A stretch of DNA of 15,028 nt from positions 1-15,028 of the forward strand of contig JAISBX010000182.1 of NCBI GenBank assembly GCA_031265965.1, in the 5' to 3' direction. Under the pieces are notes generated by a model. It made no database searches and was not told the origin of the DNA. It saw nothing but the letters and a program-made list of their open reading frames with translations. Shown here in pieces: positions 7,181 to 14,743 of this stretch. The position numbers and the translations under genes are program-made. The DNA comes from Oscillospiraceae bacterium. GTDB taxonomy: Bacteria > Bacillota_A > Clostridia > Oscillospirales > Oscillospiraceae. Every line of letters begins with the position of its first letter. The stretch's first letter is position 1.

Positions 7181-8536
7181 ATGGACGACGTTCTTAACAG
7201 GCAAATACCGCACAGCTCGGAGGCGGAGCAATCGGTGCTGGGCTCCATGCTGATCGACTCGCGCTGCGTAGCGGACGTGGTCGGTCTGCTCAGCCCGTCC
7301 GACTTCTACTCCGACGCAAACCGCGGAATATACGAGACGATCCTGTCGATGTTCAATTACTCCGTGCCGGTGGACGCCGTGACGGTGCTCGACAGGATGC
7401 GCGAGCGCGGCGTGTGGAACGATAATTCGCCGCAGTATATTATAGAGTTGGCTAACATTACGCCCACGGCCGTAAACGTGATGGAATACGCCGCCATCGT
7501 GCGCGACAAGTCCCTGCTGCGCGCGCTGGCGGACACGGGCGCCGACATAGCGGAAATGGCGATCGGCGGCGAGGGGGGCGCGTCGAGCATACTTGAAGCG
7601 GCCGAGAAGCGCGTCTACGCGCTGCGGCAGGGGCGCAATACCGCCGGGCTCGAACCGGTGTCCGGCGTGCTGATCAACGTGTTCGAGCAGATACAGGAGG
7701 CGTCAAAGAGCTCCGGCGGCATACCCGGACTGTCCACCGGATTTTCCGATATAGACGGCTACATCATGGGCCTCAACGATACGGACCTCATTCTCATCGC
7801 TTCGCGTCCGGGCATGGGCAAGACGAGCATCGCGCTGAATATAGCGCTGCACGTCGCGCGAGAGTCCGGCAAATCAGTGGCGATATTCTCTCTCGAGATG
7901 TCGAAGGAGCAGCTTGTACTGCGTATGCTCTCGTCGGAGAGCTATATCGACAATAAAAAGCTGCAAACCGGCAGGCTGTCGGACGGCGAGTGGAAAAAGC
8001 TGGCGGAGGCGGTGGAGTCGATCAACCGCGCGCGTCTTCTTATAAACGACAATCCGTCGATAACGGTCTCGGCGATAAACGCCCAGTGCAGGCGCGTGGA
8101 AAATCTCGGGCTCGTCGTTATCGATTATTTGCAGCTTATGCAGAGCGCCACAGACAAGGGCTCGTATTCGGGCGAGACGAGGACTCAGGTCGTGGCGGAC
8201 ATAAGCCGGATGATGAAAATAATGGCAAAGGAGCTCAACGTGCCTGTGATATGTATGTCGCAGCTCTCGCGCGCCAACGAGAGCAGGGCGGACAAGCGAC
8301 CGATGCTGTCGGATCTGCGCGAGTCGGGCGCTATAGAGCAGGACGCGGATGTGGTAATAGGCCTGTACAGGGACGACTATTACAACGAGGCGAGCGACCA
8401 GCCGAACGTGGCGGAGCTGCGCATATTGAAGAACAGGCGGGGCAACACCGGTATGGTCAAGCTTCTGTGGCTTCCGGAGTATACGGCGTATACGGCTCTG
8501 GAGCAGAGATATTCCGGCGAGGACGACGGGTTTTGA
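7181..8536 (+). CDS. dnaB: Replicative DNA helicase DnaB
   Basis: The 451-aa product has the DnaB length and both domains: the N-terminal domain starts with IPHSSEAEQSVLGSML (about 9-24), and the RecA-like domain holds Walker A SRPGMGKTS (208-216), FSLEMSKEQL (236-245), Walker B LVVIDYLQLM (311-320, Asp315), SQLSRANESR (360-369) and the arginine-finger region LRILKNRRGNTG (413-424). No intein interrupts the usual insertion points. It unwinds DNA 5'-3' as a hexamer at the fork and loads primase. It follows rplI by six bases, with GTAGG around the rplI stop serving as ribosome site. Its TGA stop overlaps the likely TTG start of tilS (TTGA), suggesting translational coupling. Confidence 0.98.
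   Translation: MDDVLNRQIPHSSEAEQSVLGSMLIDSRCVADVVGLLSPSDFYSDANRGIYETILSMFNYSVPVDAVTVLDRMRERGVWNDNSPQYIIELANITPTAVNVMEYAAIVRDKSLLRALADTGADIAEMAIGGEGGASSILEAAEKRVYALRQGRNTAGLEPVSGVLINVFEQIQEASKSSGGIPGLSTGFSDIDGYIMGLNDTDLILIASRPGMGKTSIALNIALHVARESGKSVAIFSLEMSKEQLVLRMLSSESYIDNKKLQTGRLSDGEWKKLAEAVESINRARLLINDNPSITVSAINAQCRRVENLGLVVIDYLQLMQSATDKGSYSGETRTQVVADISRMMKIMAKELNVPVICMSQLSRANESRADKRPMLSDLRESGAIEQDADVVIGLYRDDYYNEASDQPNVAELRILKNRRGNTGMVKLLWLPEYTAYTALEQRYSGEDDGF
8519..8523 (+). promoter_or_regulatory. Shine-Dalgarno site supporting a TTG start for tilS
   Basis: GAGGA in the last codons of dnaB lies nine bases before TTG 8533. The alternative ATG at 8578 has no such site and would leave only some 12 residues before the PP-loop, shorter than usual. 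Confidence 0.5.
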
Positions 8537-9891
8537 CCGCCCTCGCTAAAACAGCCGCGTTTGCGTCCGGTCACAATATGCTGCCGTCCGGGGGCGTGGT
8601 GCTCGCGTGCGTCTCGGGCGGGGCGGATTCAATGTGTATGCTCGACATCCTGCTCAGGCTCATGCCGGACGCGGGATACGCCGTGGAGGCGGCGCACTTC
8701 AACCATATGTTGCGCGGCGGGGAGTCGGAGCGCGACATGAGCTTTGTCGCGGAACGCTGCGAGCGCGCCGGCGTTGCGCTCCACGTGGGCCGGGGGGATA
8801 CGGCGGGCGAGGCGGCGAGGCGGCGCGCCGGAATAGAGGAGACCGCGCGCGCCATGCGGTACGCGTTTTTCGAGGAGACCGCGCGCCGGCTCGACGCGGG
8901 GGCGATAGCGACCGCGCACACCGCGGACGACAACGCCGAGACAGTGCTGTTCAATTTGGCGCGCGGCACCGGTATCCGGGGCGTCTGCGGCATACCGCCC
9001 GTCCGAGGACGCATAATAAGGCCGATATTGTGCCTGACGCGCGCCGACGTCGAGGAGTATTTGCTCCGCCGCGGCATACCGCATGTGGAGGACTCTACAA
9101 ACGTCTCGGAAGACTACGCGCGCAACAGGCTCCGCCGCTCCGTTATGCCCGTGCTGCGCGATATAAACCCCGCCGCCGCGGACAATATCATGCACGCGTC
9201 GGAGCTCCTGCGGTCAGACGACGACTTTCTGCGCGCCGAGGCGCGCAGATTTATATCGCACCGTACGGACGGCGGCAGGACGCCCGTAAAGGAGCTGCTG
9301 GAGCTTCACCCCGCGGTGTCGGCGCGCGTCATACGCGCGCTCGCGGGCGAGGGGCTGTCGCACCGGCACGTGCGCGCCGTGATGGAGCTGTGCGGCGGCG
9401 CCTCGCCGTCCGGAGAGGCGTGCCTTCCGGGCGGCGTGTCGGCGTTCCGCGAGTACGGGTACCTGCGCTTCGGCGCCACGGAAAAACCGCGCGGCTTTTC
9501 CGTGGTAGAGCTAAAGCCGGGCGTCAGCGCGCGTCTGGAGGGCACGGAATTAACAATCACTTGCGAAGAGGGTACATGCTGTGATATAATTAACAAATCT
9601 TTAACTTTTTTTATGTTCGAAAAAAGCCGGATATGTGGTAAACTGTCTGTGCGCCCGAGACAGCGGGGCGACTCGATAGACATTCTGGGCGCGAGCGGCG
9701 CGGTCGCGCGTACAAAGACGCTCAAAAAATTGTTTATTGAGAAGCGCATACCGGCGCGGGTGCGCGCGGCGGTCCCGGTGATAGCCGACGAGTTCGGGCC
9801 GCTCGCCGTATACGGCGTAGGGCGGAGTTCCCGGTGTGTGCCGCGGCTCGGCGACGGCGTGCTCACCGTCAAGCTGACGGCCGCTCGCTGA
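8533..9891 (+). CDS. tilS: tRNA(Ile)-lysidine synthase
   Basis: The 452-aa protein modifies C34 of the tRNA that reads AUA, using lysine and ATP; without it AUA is misread. Seen: PP-loop SGGADS at 28-33, HFNHMLRG at 55-62, TAHTADDNAETVLFNLARG at 128-146, a hallmark of TilS, RPILCLTRADVEEYL (163-177), EDSTNVSEDYARNRLR (186-201), and a C-terminal TilS_C domain at about 368-440 (KLSVRPRQRGD, LKKLFIEKRIP). The TTG at 8533 overlaps the dnaB stop and gives the normal N-terminus; ATG 8578 is the alternative. A strikingly AT-rich patch (about 9549-9650, residues 340-373) lies between domains and carries a promoter. The enzyme matters here because the neighbouring genes use ATA heavily. Confidence 0.94.
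   Translation: MTALAKTAAFASGHNMLPSGGVVLACVSGGADSMCMLDILLRLMPDAGYAVEAAHFNHMLRGGESERDMSFVAERCERAGVALHVGRGDTAGEAARRRAGIEETARAMRYAFFEETARRLDAGAIATAHTADDNAETVLFNLARGTGIRGVCGIPPVRGRIIRPILCLTRADVEEYLLRRGIPHVEDSTNVSEDYARNRLRRSVMPVLRDINPAAADNIMHASELLRSDDDFLRAEARRFISHRTDGGRTPVKELLELHPAVSARVIRALAGEGLSHRHVRAVMELCGGASPSGEACLPGGVSAFREYGYLRFGATEKPRGFSVVELKPGVSARLEGTELTITCEEGTCCDIINKSLTFFMFEKSRICGKLSVRPRQRGDSIDILGASGAVARTKTLKKLFIEKRIPARVRAAVPVIADEFGPLAVYGVGRSSRCVPRLGDGVLTVKLTAAR
9561..9590 (+). promoter_or_regulatory. Promoter inside tilS, probably for hpt-ftsH
   Basis: TTGCGA (9561-9566), an 18-base spacer and a perfect TATAAT (9585-9590) preceded by TG at 9582-9583 form a consensus-like extended -10 promoter. 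It lies in the AT-rich part of tilS, about 340 bases before hpt. A second, weaker candidate follows: TTCGAA (9616-9621), 17 bases, TAAACT (9639-9644) with TG at 9636-9637. Coding constraint does not require such a sequence. Confidence 0.6.
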
Positions 9892-9927
9892 AAAATACGA
9901 GAGGATCGAGGGGGTGTTTCGGACTGT

Positions 9928-10464
9928 ATGGAACAGGATATTATAGAGATACTCTTTTCCGAGGCGCTGATAAAGGAGCGCGTCAGCAGACTGGGGAAAC
10001 AGCTCGCCCGGGATTACGCGGGCAAAACGCCTCTGCTACTGGGTGTGCTCAAGGGCTGCTTCGTGTTTATGGCGGACCTTATGAGATGTATCGACCAGTA
10101 CTGTGAGATCAGGTTTATCACAGCGTCCTCATACGGAAACGGTACGGTGAGTTCCGGGGACGTAAAAATCGGAGAGCTGACCCAGCTTGACGTCGAGGGA
10201 AGAGACGTTGTCATTGTGGAGGACATTGTGGATTCCGGCTTGACGCTCAAGAAACTAAAGGAGTCTCTGCTGGAATTGCGGCCCGCGTCACTGCGCGTAT
10301 GCGCGCTGCTGGATAAAAAATCGCGCAGAGAGGTTGAAATCGACATGGACTATATCGGGTTTGAGTGCCGCGACGTTTTTTGCGTCGGCTACGGTCTTGA
10401 CTGCGCGGAGCGGTACCGCAATCTTCCGTATATCGGAGTTTTGAAGCCCGAGATATACATTTGA
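9928..10464 (+). CDS. hpt: Hypoxanthine (guanine) phosphoribosyltransferase
   Basis: The 178-aa product has the normal bacterial HPRT length. GVLKGCFVFMADL at 39-51 is the conserved base of the PPi loop, SSYGNGTVSSGDVKI at 67-81 is the flexible catalytic loop, VVIVEDIVDSGLTL at 94-107 is the PRPP motif with the Glu-Asp pair, and DYIGFECRDVFCVGYGLD (141-158) is the purine-contact region. It converts hypoxanthine or guanine plus PRPP to IMP or GMP. A G-rich ribosome site (GAGGGGGTG, 9907-9915) precedes the ATG at 12 bases. tilS-hpt-ftsH is a conserved Firmicutes order. Together with the PRTase and deoD upstream it completes purine salvage. Confidence 0.96.
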   Translation: MEQDIIEILFSEALIKERVSRLGKQLARDYAGKTPLLLGVLKGCFVFMADLMRCIDQYCEIRFITASSYGNGTVSSGDVKIGELTQLDVEGRDVVIVEDIVDSGLTLKKLKESLLELRPASLRVCALLDKKSRREVEIDMDYIGFECRDVFCVGYGLDCAERYRNLPYIGVLKPEIYI

Positions 10465-10470
10465 TATATC
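10441..10470 (+). promoter_or_regulatory. Candidate ftsH promoter at the end of hpt
   Basis: TTGAAG (10441-10446), an 18-base spacer and TATATC (10465-10470) with TG at 10462-10463 form a plausible extended -10 promoter overlapping the last codons and stop of hpt. Transcription would start near 10477, about 40 bases before the ftsH TTG. Each box matches consensus at four of six positions. Confidence 0.4.
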
Positions 10471-10518
10471 TGTACATCGCGGTCAAATTCTATTTAAAAT
10501 GAAAGAAGTGATAATTGT

Positions 10519-12468
10519 TTGAAAGCAAGGAACAGGAGCCCGCGCGATATTGGTTTTTATGTATTGATAGCGGCAATTTTGCTGTCTGCCGTATATTTAT
10601 TGGCGAGACCGTCCGCTGAAAATCCGGAGACCATTGCGTATTCCGACGTCCGCAGACTCTGCAACGACGACGAGGTCGTGCGCATAGTTCTCACGGACAA
10701 AACCCTCACTCTCACGCTGCGCGGCAATTACAAGGATACGAACAGCAACATAGTCAAGCACGAGCTGTACGACGTGGGTATTTTCTATGAGGATCTGCAC
10801 ACGTATTTGGACGCGAAGATGACGGCGGACAAGGAATTCTTCCTCGACTACAAGGAAGGCTGGCAGATGCCGTGGTGGTTCTCGCTTGTGCCGTATCTTG
10901 TCATCATTCTAGTGTTCTTCCTGTTTTGGAACGTGATGATGAACAGGTCCGGGATGGGCGGCGATAGGAGCGCTATGCGGTTCGGCAGGGCGAGGACGCG
11001 GCTTGCCAGCGAGGAGAAACGCAAGGTGACGTTCGCGGACGTGGCGGGCGCCGACGAGGAAAAAGCGGAGTTGAGCGAAATCGTCGATTTCCTGAAGGGA
11101 CCGCAGAAGTACGTGGATATCGGCGCGCGCATCCCGAAGGGCGTACTGCTGATTGGTCCGCCGGGAACAGGAAAGACGCTTATAGCCAAAGCGGTCGCGG
11201 GAGAGGCGGGGGTTCAGTTCCTTTCCATATCGGGTTCCGACTTTGTCGAGTTGTACGTCGGCGTCGGAGCGTCGCGCGTGCGCGATCTGTTCGATCAAGC
11301 CAAAAAGCTCGCGCCGGCGATAATATTCATCGACGAGATCGACGCGGTGGGACGCCAGCGCGGCGCAGGACTCGGCGGCGGACACGACGAACGCGAGCAG
11401 ACGTTAAACCAATTGCTCGTTGAAATGGACGGCTTCTCCACAAACGAGGGAGTTATCATAATCGCGGCGACAAACAGGGCGGATATACTCGACAGCGCTC
11501 TATTGCGGCCGGGACGTTTTGACAGACAGGTGTACGTGGGGCTGCCCGATATAAAAGGGCGCGAGGAGATATTAAAGGTACACGCTCACGGCAAGTCGCT
11601 CGCGGAGGACGTCGATCTGGCGAATATCGCAAAATCAACTACGGGCTTCACCGGCGCGGATCTCGAAAATCTTCTCAACGAGGCTGCGCTTCTGGCGGCG
11701 CGTTTCAACAAGCAGGCAATAACGATGACGGACATAGAGGACGCCACGCTGAAGGTAATAGCGGGACCTGAGAAAAAGAGCAAGGTCGTTACAGATAAGG
11801 ACAGGCGCCTGACCGCGTATCACGAGGCGGGACATGCTGTGGTGTCGCACTTTTTGGAGCACATCGATCCCGTACACCACATAACGATAATCCCGCGCGG
11901 AGCGGCCGGAGGGATGACGATCACCAGACCGCAGGAGGACAAGACCACAAATTCGCGCAGTGAGATGTTTGAGCGCATAGTGTCGTGTTTGGGCGGACGC
12001 GTCGCGGAAAAGCTGATGCTTGACGATATATCGAGCGGCGCTTCATCGGACATACAGAGCGCCAGCGCGATAGCCCGCTCGATGGTCACGAAATACGGAA
12101 TGAGCGATGTGCTAGGACCAATATCGTTTGACGACAGCAGTCACTCTGTATTTATCGGAAGGGACTTTTCACACACAAAGAGTTATTCCGAGAAGACGGC
12201 GGCGCTGATCGACGACGAGGTAAAGCACATATTCGACGAAGCGCTGATCCGGTGCGAACGCATTCTTACGGATCGCAGGGAAATACTCATTGCCACCGCG
12301 GAATACCTTCTGGAGCACGAGACGATGGACGGCGAGGACTTCAAATATCTGTGCGAGCACAGCGGCGAAGCGCCGCCCGCGCACAGCAAGCCGCGTTTTG
12401 ACGCTGTCGATCCTTTTGCCGATTTTCCGGACTTCAAGGTGACGCCGCACGATAACACCGGCGCGTAG
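10519..12468 (+). CDS. ftsH: ATP-dependent zinc metalloprotease FtsH
   Basis: The 649-aa protein has the full FtsH plan: membrane helix about 11-29, an extracytoplasmic domain, a second helix about 120-141, an AAA+ ATPase with Walker A GPPGTGKT (213-220), Walker B IIFIDEID (268-275), second region of homology [20 protein letters not shown] (317-336), and a protease with HEAGH (435-439) plus Asp511 as the likely third zinc ligand. It degrades damaged membrane and regulatory proteins. The pore loop reads YVGVG (Tyr246) where E. coli has Phe; this variant is known in Firmicutes. The start is TTG, the only suitable codon before the first helix, with a weak AGAAGTG ribosome site. The C-terminal tail (about 614-649) is Pro/Asp-rich. 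Confidence 0.97.
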   Translation: MKARNRSPRDIGFYVLIAAILLSAVYLLARPSAENPETIAYSDVRRLCNDDEVVRIVLTDKTLTLTLRGNYKDTNSNIVKHELYDVGIFYEDLHTYLDAKMTADKEFFLDYKEGWQMPWWFSLVPYLVIILVFFLFWNVMMNRSGMGGDRSAMRFGRARTRLASEEKRKVTFADVAGADEEKAELSEIVDFLKGPQKYVDIGARIPKGVLLIGPPGTGKTLIAKAVAGEAGVQFLSISGSDFVELYVGVGASRVRDLFDQAKKLAPAIIFIDEIDAVGRQRGAGLGGGHDEREQTLNQLLVEMDGFSTNEGVIIIAATNRADILDSALLRPGRFDRQVYVGLPDIKGREEILKVHAHGKSLAEDVDLANIAKSTTGFTGADLENLLNEAALLAARFNKQAITMTDIEDATLKVIAGPEKKSKVVTDKDRRLTAYHEAGHAVVSHFLEHIDPVHHITIIPRGAAGGMTITRPQEDKTTNSRSEMFERIVSCLGGRVAEKLMLDDISSGASSDIQSASAIARSMVTKYGMSDVLGPISFDDSSHSVFIGRDFSHTKSYSEKTAALIDDEVKHIFDEALIRCERILTDRREILIATAEYLLEHETMDGEDFKYLCEHSGEAPPAHSKPRFDAVDPFADFPDFKVTPHDNTGA

Positions 12469-12509
12469 AGCATTCATATTAAACGGCGCCGCGACATACG
12501 CTGTTCCCG

Positions 12510-12516
12510 AGGGGTG
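12510..12516 (+). promoter_or_regulatory. Shine-Dalgarno site deciding the amidase start
   Basis: AGGGGTG lies six bases before GTG 12523. The earlier in-frame GTG at 12514 is part of this site and has no purine run ahead of it, so 12523 is preferred. TTG 12535 is a further option, but its spacing is long. Confidence 0.5.
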
Positions 12517-12522
12517 ACGCGT

Positions 12523-13242
12523 GTGGGCGGATCATTGAAAAACGTTAAAAGGCATTTATCAAGCGCGGCGCGGATAGGGGCGTTACTCTGCTGCGGCGCG
12601 CTTGCCGCCGCAATGCCCAGCGCGTCCAATACGGCGTACGCGGCGGCAAAGCGGGAACCGCCGTATTCGGATAGAACGCTCGTGATCGACGCGGGGCACG
12701 GCGGCGCCGACGGGGGAGCGGTGTCGGCGGGCGGAGCGCGCGAGAGTGAAATAAACCTGGACATTGCGCTGAGACTGTATATGCTGGCAGGCTTTCTCGG
12801 AGAGCGGGCCGTACTCACCCGCAGCAGCGAGGATATAGCTTACTCCGACGAAGCGGTGACCGTACGGGAAAAGAAGCGCGACGATATGAAGCAACGGCTG
12901 GCAATTATACACAGCACGGAAAACGCCGTTCTCGTGAGTATACACCAAAACAAATTCGACACTCCGGGCCCGTCCGGCGCGCAGGTGATTTACGCGCCGG
13001 ACGACGAGAGCGGGGCTTTGGGCGAAACGGTGCAGAACGCGCTTACGGAGTATTTATGGCGGGGGAACAGACAGGGCGCCGTGCGAGATAACGGCGCGAT
13101 ATATCTTCTCAACAACGCCGCCTGTCCCGCTATTTTGATAGAGTGCGGTTTTCTCTCTAATCCCGCCGAGGAGGCGCTTTTGCTTACCGGGAGATACAGG
13201 GCAAGGGTAGCGGCGGCGATTGCCGGGGCGCTGAGACGCTGA
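12523..13242 (+). CDS. cwlD: Exported N-acetylmuramoyl-L-alanine amidase (Amidase_3, CwlD-like)
   Basis: The 239-aa product starts with a basic segment and a hydrophobic stretch (about 15-31, then AYA-A near 38-41), a signal peptide or membrane anchor. The Amidase_3 zinc site is complete: IDAGHGGADGGA (His59), ESEINLDIAL (Glu74) and VSIHQNKF (His141), with catalytic Glu207 in ILIECGFLSNPAE. The enzyme cuts the lactyl-peptide bond of peptidoglycan outside the membrane. SGAQVIYAP and DNGAIYLLNNAACPAILIECGF resemble CwlD of B. subtilis in both length and sequence; CwlD helps form muramic-delta-lactam in spore cortex. No sporulation-type promoter or partner is visible, so a general wall amidase is possible. 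It is the last gene before a strong terminator. Confidence 0.85.
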   Translation: MGGSLKNVKRHLSSAARIGALLCCGALAAAMPSASNTAYAAAKREPPYSDRTLVIDAGHGGADGGAVSAGGARESEINLDIALRLYMLAGFLGERAVLTRSSEDIAYSDEAVTVREKKRDDMKQRLAIIHSTENAVLVSIHQNKFDTPGPSGAQVIYAPDDESGALGETVQNALTEYLWRGNRQGAVRDNGAIYLLNNAACPAILIECGFLSNPAEEALLLTGRYRARVAAAIAGALRR

Positions 13243-13246
13243 CGAA

Positions 13247-13287
13247 AATAAAGGCGGACGCTGTCAGTGACAGTGTCCGCCTTTATT
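13247..13287. terminator. Bidirectional intrinsic terminator between convergent genes
   Basis: AATAAAGGCGGAC (13247-13259) pairs perfectly with GTCCGCCTTTATT (13275-13287). The inner arms (13261-13265 and 13269-13273) pair further around a three-base loop AGT, with one G-T wobble. This gives about 19 stem pairs. It starts five bases after the amidase stop and lies 23 bases beyond the stop of the minus-strand small gene. The T-run is better in the minus direction (CTTTATTTT) but usable in both. Confidence 0.93.
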
Positions 13288-13310
13288 CCGTTCGCGCTCA
13301 ACAGGAATTT

Positions 13311-13568
13311 CTACTTTGAGCTTGCTATCGCGCTGATCGCTTCCTCAACAGAAATCCCGGAATTAAACACAGCTTGCAGAAGTGTGTTCGCGTCTTCCTT
13401 GTTTTTGAGTACGGTGAGCTCCTTTATGTTTTTTTGAAGCTCCGAGATCTTATCCTTGTACGTCTGAATTTCCCGTTCCTTTTCGATGATTTGCGAGCTG
13501 TAGTTTGAAGCCCCCCGTCCCTGTTTTGCTGGTGTCGCCTTTCCTGAACCTTTTACTCCGCGCGGCAT
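13311..13568 (-). CDS. Small basic coiled-coil protein of unknown function
   Basis: This 85-aa protein was not recognised as a named family. It has a Gly/Lys/Arg-rich N-terminus (MPRGVKGSGK..., 1-20), a heptad-like charged coiled coil (about 25-58, IIEKEREIQ, ISELQKNIKEL), and a short C-terminal helix with SGISVEEAISAI (70-81). The layout recalls small Firmicutes proteins that begin MARGVK, whose function I do not know. A basic tail plus coiled coil could mean a nucleic-acid-associated oligomer; this is inference. The ATG at 13566-13568 has a good ribosome site (GAAAGGTGG, eight bases upstream); a GTG 12 bases earlier lies within it and is rejected. It has its own promoter and shares the terminator at 13247-13287. 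It is less GC-rich than the plus-strand genes. Confidence 0.8.
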   Translation of the reverse strand: MPRGVKGSGKATPAKQGRGASNYSSQIIEKEREIQTYKDKISELQKNIKELTVLKNKEDANTLLQAVFNSGISVEEAISAIASSK

Positions 13569-13576
13569 GTAGCAGT

Positions 13577-13585
13577 CCACCTTTC
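13577..13585 (-). promoter_or_regulatory. Shine-Dalgarno site of the small coiled-coil gene
   Basis: On the minus strand GAAAGGTGG lies eight bases before the ATG at 13568. It decides in favour of this ATG over the upstream GTG at 13580. Confidence 0.7.
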
Positions 13586-13590
13586 TTAAA

Positions 13591-13610
13591 TGTAGTGTAG
13601 TGATTCTACA
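13591..13610 (-). repeat. Operator-like inverted repeat over the -10 box
   Basis: TGTAG (13596-13600) and CTACA (13606-13610) form an inverted repeat with a five-base centre, and a further TGTAG copy sits at 13591-13595. The repeat covers the -10 hexamer and the expected start site of the small coiled-coil gene, where a repressor would bind. Arms are short, so chance is possible. Confidence 0.35.
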
Positions 13611-13631
13611 ACCATATAGTCAGCTTGTCAA
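13603..13631 (-). promoter_or_regulatory. Near-consensus sigma-A promoter of the small coiled-coil gene
   Basis: Read on the minus strand, TTGACA (13631-13626) is followed by exactly 17 bases and TAGAAT (13608-13603): a perfect -35 and a five-of-six -10. It is the best promoter in the window. Transcription would start near 13596, about 28 bases before the ATG. The flanking 13632-13667 is nearly pure A/T and may act as an UP element. Confidence 0.85.
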
Positions 13632-13667
13632 CAATAAAATTAAAAAAATAAAAAAATTTAAGAAATT

Positions 13668-14726
13668 TTAATCCTGCAAGCTCTCCTCAAGCTGGCGGAA
13701 CGCGTTTGTCGTCTTGAGGAATACCTCCACGAGGTTTGGATCAAACTGCGTGCCGCTGCCCTCGATGATTATATTGGCGGCCTCCTCGTATGAAAACGGG
13801 GGCTTATAGCAGCGCTGATTTACGAGAGCGTCGTACACATCGACGATGGACAGTATGCGCGCCGATATTGGAATCTCTTCACCCTTCAGCTTTGTGGGAT
13901 AGCCCTTGCCGTCCCAACGCTCGTGGTGATAATAGCATATCTCGCGGCAATATTTTAAGTACATGGCATTATCTGGAAGTGTTTTGAGTATGCTATCTAT
14001 TATGTCGCGCCCGATCACGGTGTGAGTTCTCATAATGTCAAATTCTTCATCGGTGAGCTTGCCGGGCTTGAGCAGGATGTTGTCGGGTATGCCTATTTTA
14101 CCGATGTCGTGCAGAGCGGACGCCTTGACGATGGACTCGTAGTTTTGCGCGAGAAGCACCTCGCGGTAGTGCGGGTACTTTAGCATTTCATTTACGATTA
14201 TTTGGGTCAGCATGGTAGTTCTTCTGACGTGCTCGCCGGACTCCAGACTGCGGTACTCGATTATTGTCGCAAGGACCTCGAGCGTCTGCTCGTATGTCTT
14301 TGTGACCTCCGCCGTCTTCTTCTCGACCAAGCCCTCGAGCTCGGTCTGGTACCGCGCGAGGTTGATGCAACTGTCCAGCCTCGTCAGTACGACGTCGGGG
14401 TTGAACGGCTTTGAGACATAGTCGGCCGCGCCCGCCTTCAGCCCGCGGGATTCGTTTGTGTCGGAGTCGGCTGCGGTGATGAAGAGCACCGGTATCTTAT
14501 GGGTCTCGGAGTGGTTTTTGATCACTCTGAGCACCTCGAAGCCGTCCATGCCCGGCATGATGATGTCCAGCAGGATAGCGGTCGGGATTATTTTCTGCTT
14601 GAACAGAATGTCAAGCGTCTCGTCGCCGTCCTGCGCCTCTATCACGTCGTATTGATCAACAAGAATTTCTCGGAGAATCAACCGGTTGATTTCAACATCG
14701 TCAACAATTAAAACAAGATCCCTCAT
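13668..14726 (-). CDS. Response regulator with HD-GYP phosphodiesterase domain
   Basis: The 352-aa protein joins an N-terminal receiver domain (about 3-123) to a C-terminal HD-GYP domain (about 145-345). Receiver residues: acidic pair Asp9/Asp10 (LIVDDVEIN), phosphoacceptor Asp54 (LLDIIMPGMDG) and Lys106 (VSKPFNPD). HD-GYP residues: HDIGKIGIPD (206-215), and HHERWDGKGYP (267-277), an intact HHExxDGxGYP. Members hydrolyse c-di-GMP to pGpG or GMP in the cytoplasm; some act on cGAMP. Start: ATG 14726 has GAAGGA ten bases upstream, while TTG 14735 is too close to that site. It follows the Hpt gene by 17 bases, so the two are co-transcribed and the Hpt domain is its likely phosphodonor. No output DNA-binding domain is present. 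No GC-rich terminator follows, so read-through into the small gene is possible. Confidence 0.95.
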   Translation of the reverse strand: MRDLVLIVDDVEINRLILREILVDQYDVIEAQDGDETLDILFKQKIIPTAILLDIIMPGMDGFEVLRVIKNHSETHKIPVLFITAADSDTNESRGLKAGAADYVSKPFNPDVVLTRLDSCINLARYQTELEGLVEKKTAEVTKTYEQTLEVLATIIEYRSLESGEHVRRTTMLTQIIVNEMLKYPHYREVLLAQNYESIVKASALHDIGKIGIPDNILLKPGKLTDEEFDIMRTHTVIGRDIIDSILKTLPDNAMYLKYCREICYYHHERWDGKGYPTKLKGEEIPISARILSIVDVYDALVNQRCYKPPFSYEEAANIIIEGSGTQFDPNLVEVFLKTTNAFRQLEESLQD

Positions 14727-14743
14727 TGCGGTCAAATCCTTCT

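Noticed and set aside
5234..7231. A 665-codon open frame on the minus strand opposite gdpP and rplI
   Set aside because: It lies antisense to two strongly recognised genes, its translation is Arg/Leu/Val-rich without motifs, and long antisense frames are expected from GC-rich third positions.
7990..8532. In-frame extension of tilS upstream over dnaB
   Set aside because: This stretch is out-of-frame dnaB sequence. TilS homology begins only after the TTG at 8533, which also overlaps the dnaB stop.
10499..10522. Seven-codon mini-frame (MKEVIIV) whose TGA overlaps the ftsH TTG start, as a leader peptide
   Set aside because: It has no ribosome site and could easily occur by chance in this AT-rich gap.
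10969..11275. Tyr in the FtsH pore loop (YVGVG) as an unusual change
   Set aside because: From family knowledge Tyr is an accepted aromatic residue at this position in Firmicutes FtsH, so it is not surprising.
13632..13667. A/T-only stretch after the HD-GYP stop as an intrinsic terminator
   Set aside because: The only pairing is AAATTT with itself, without G/C pairs, so the stem would be too weak. An AT-rich upstream element for the next promoter fits better.
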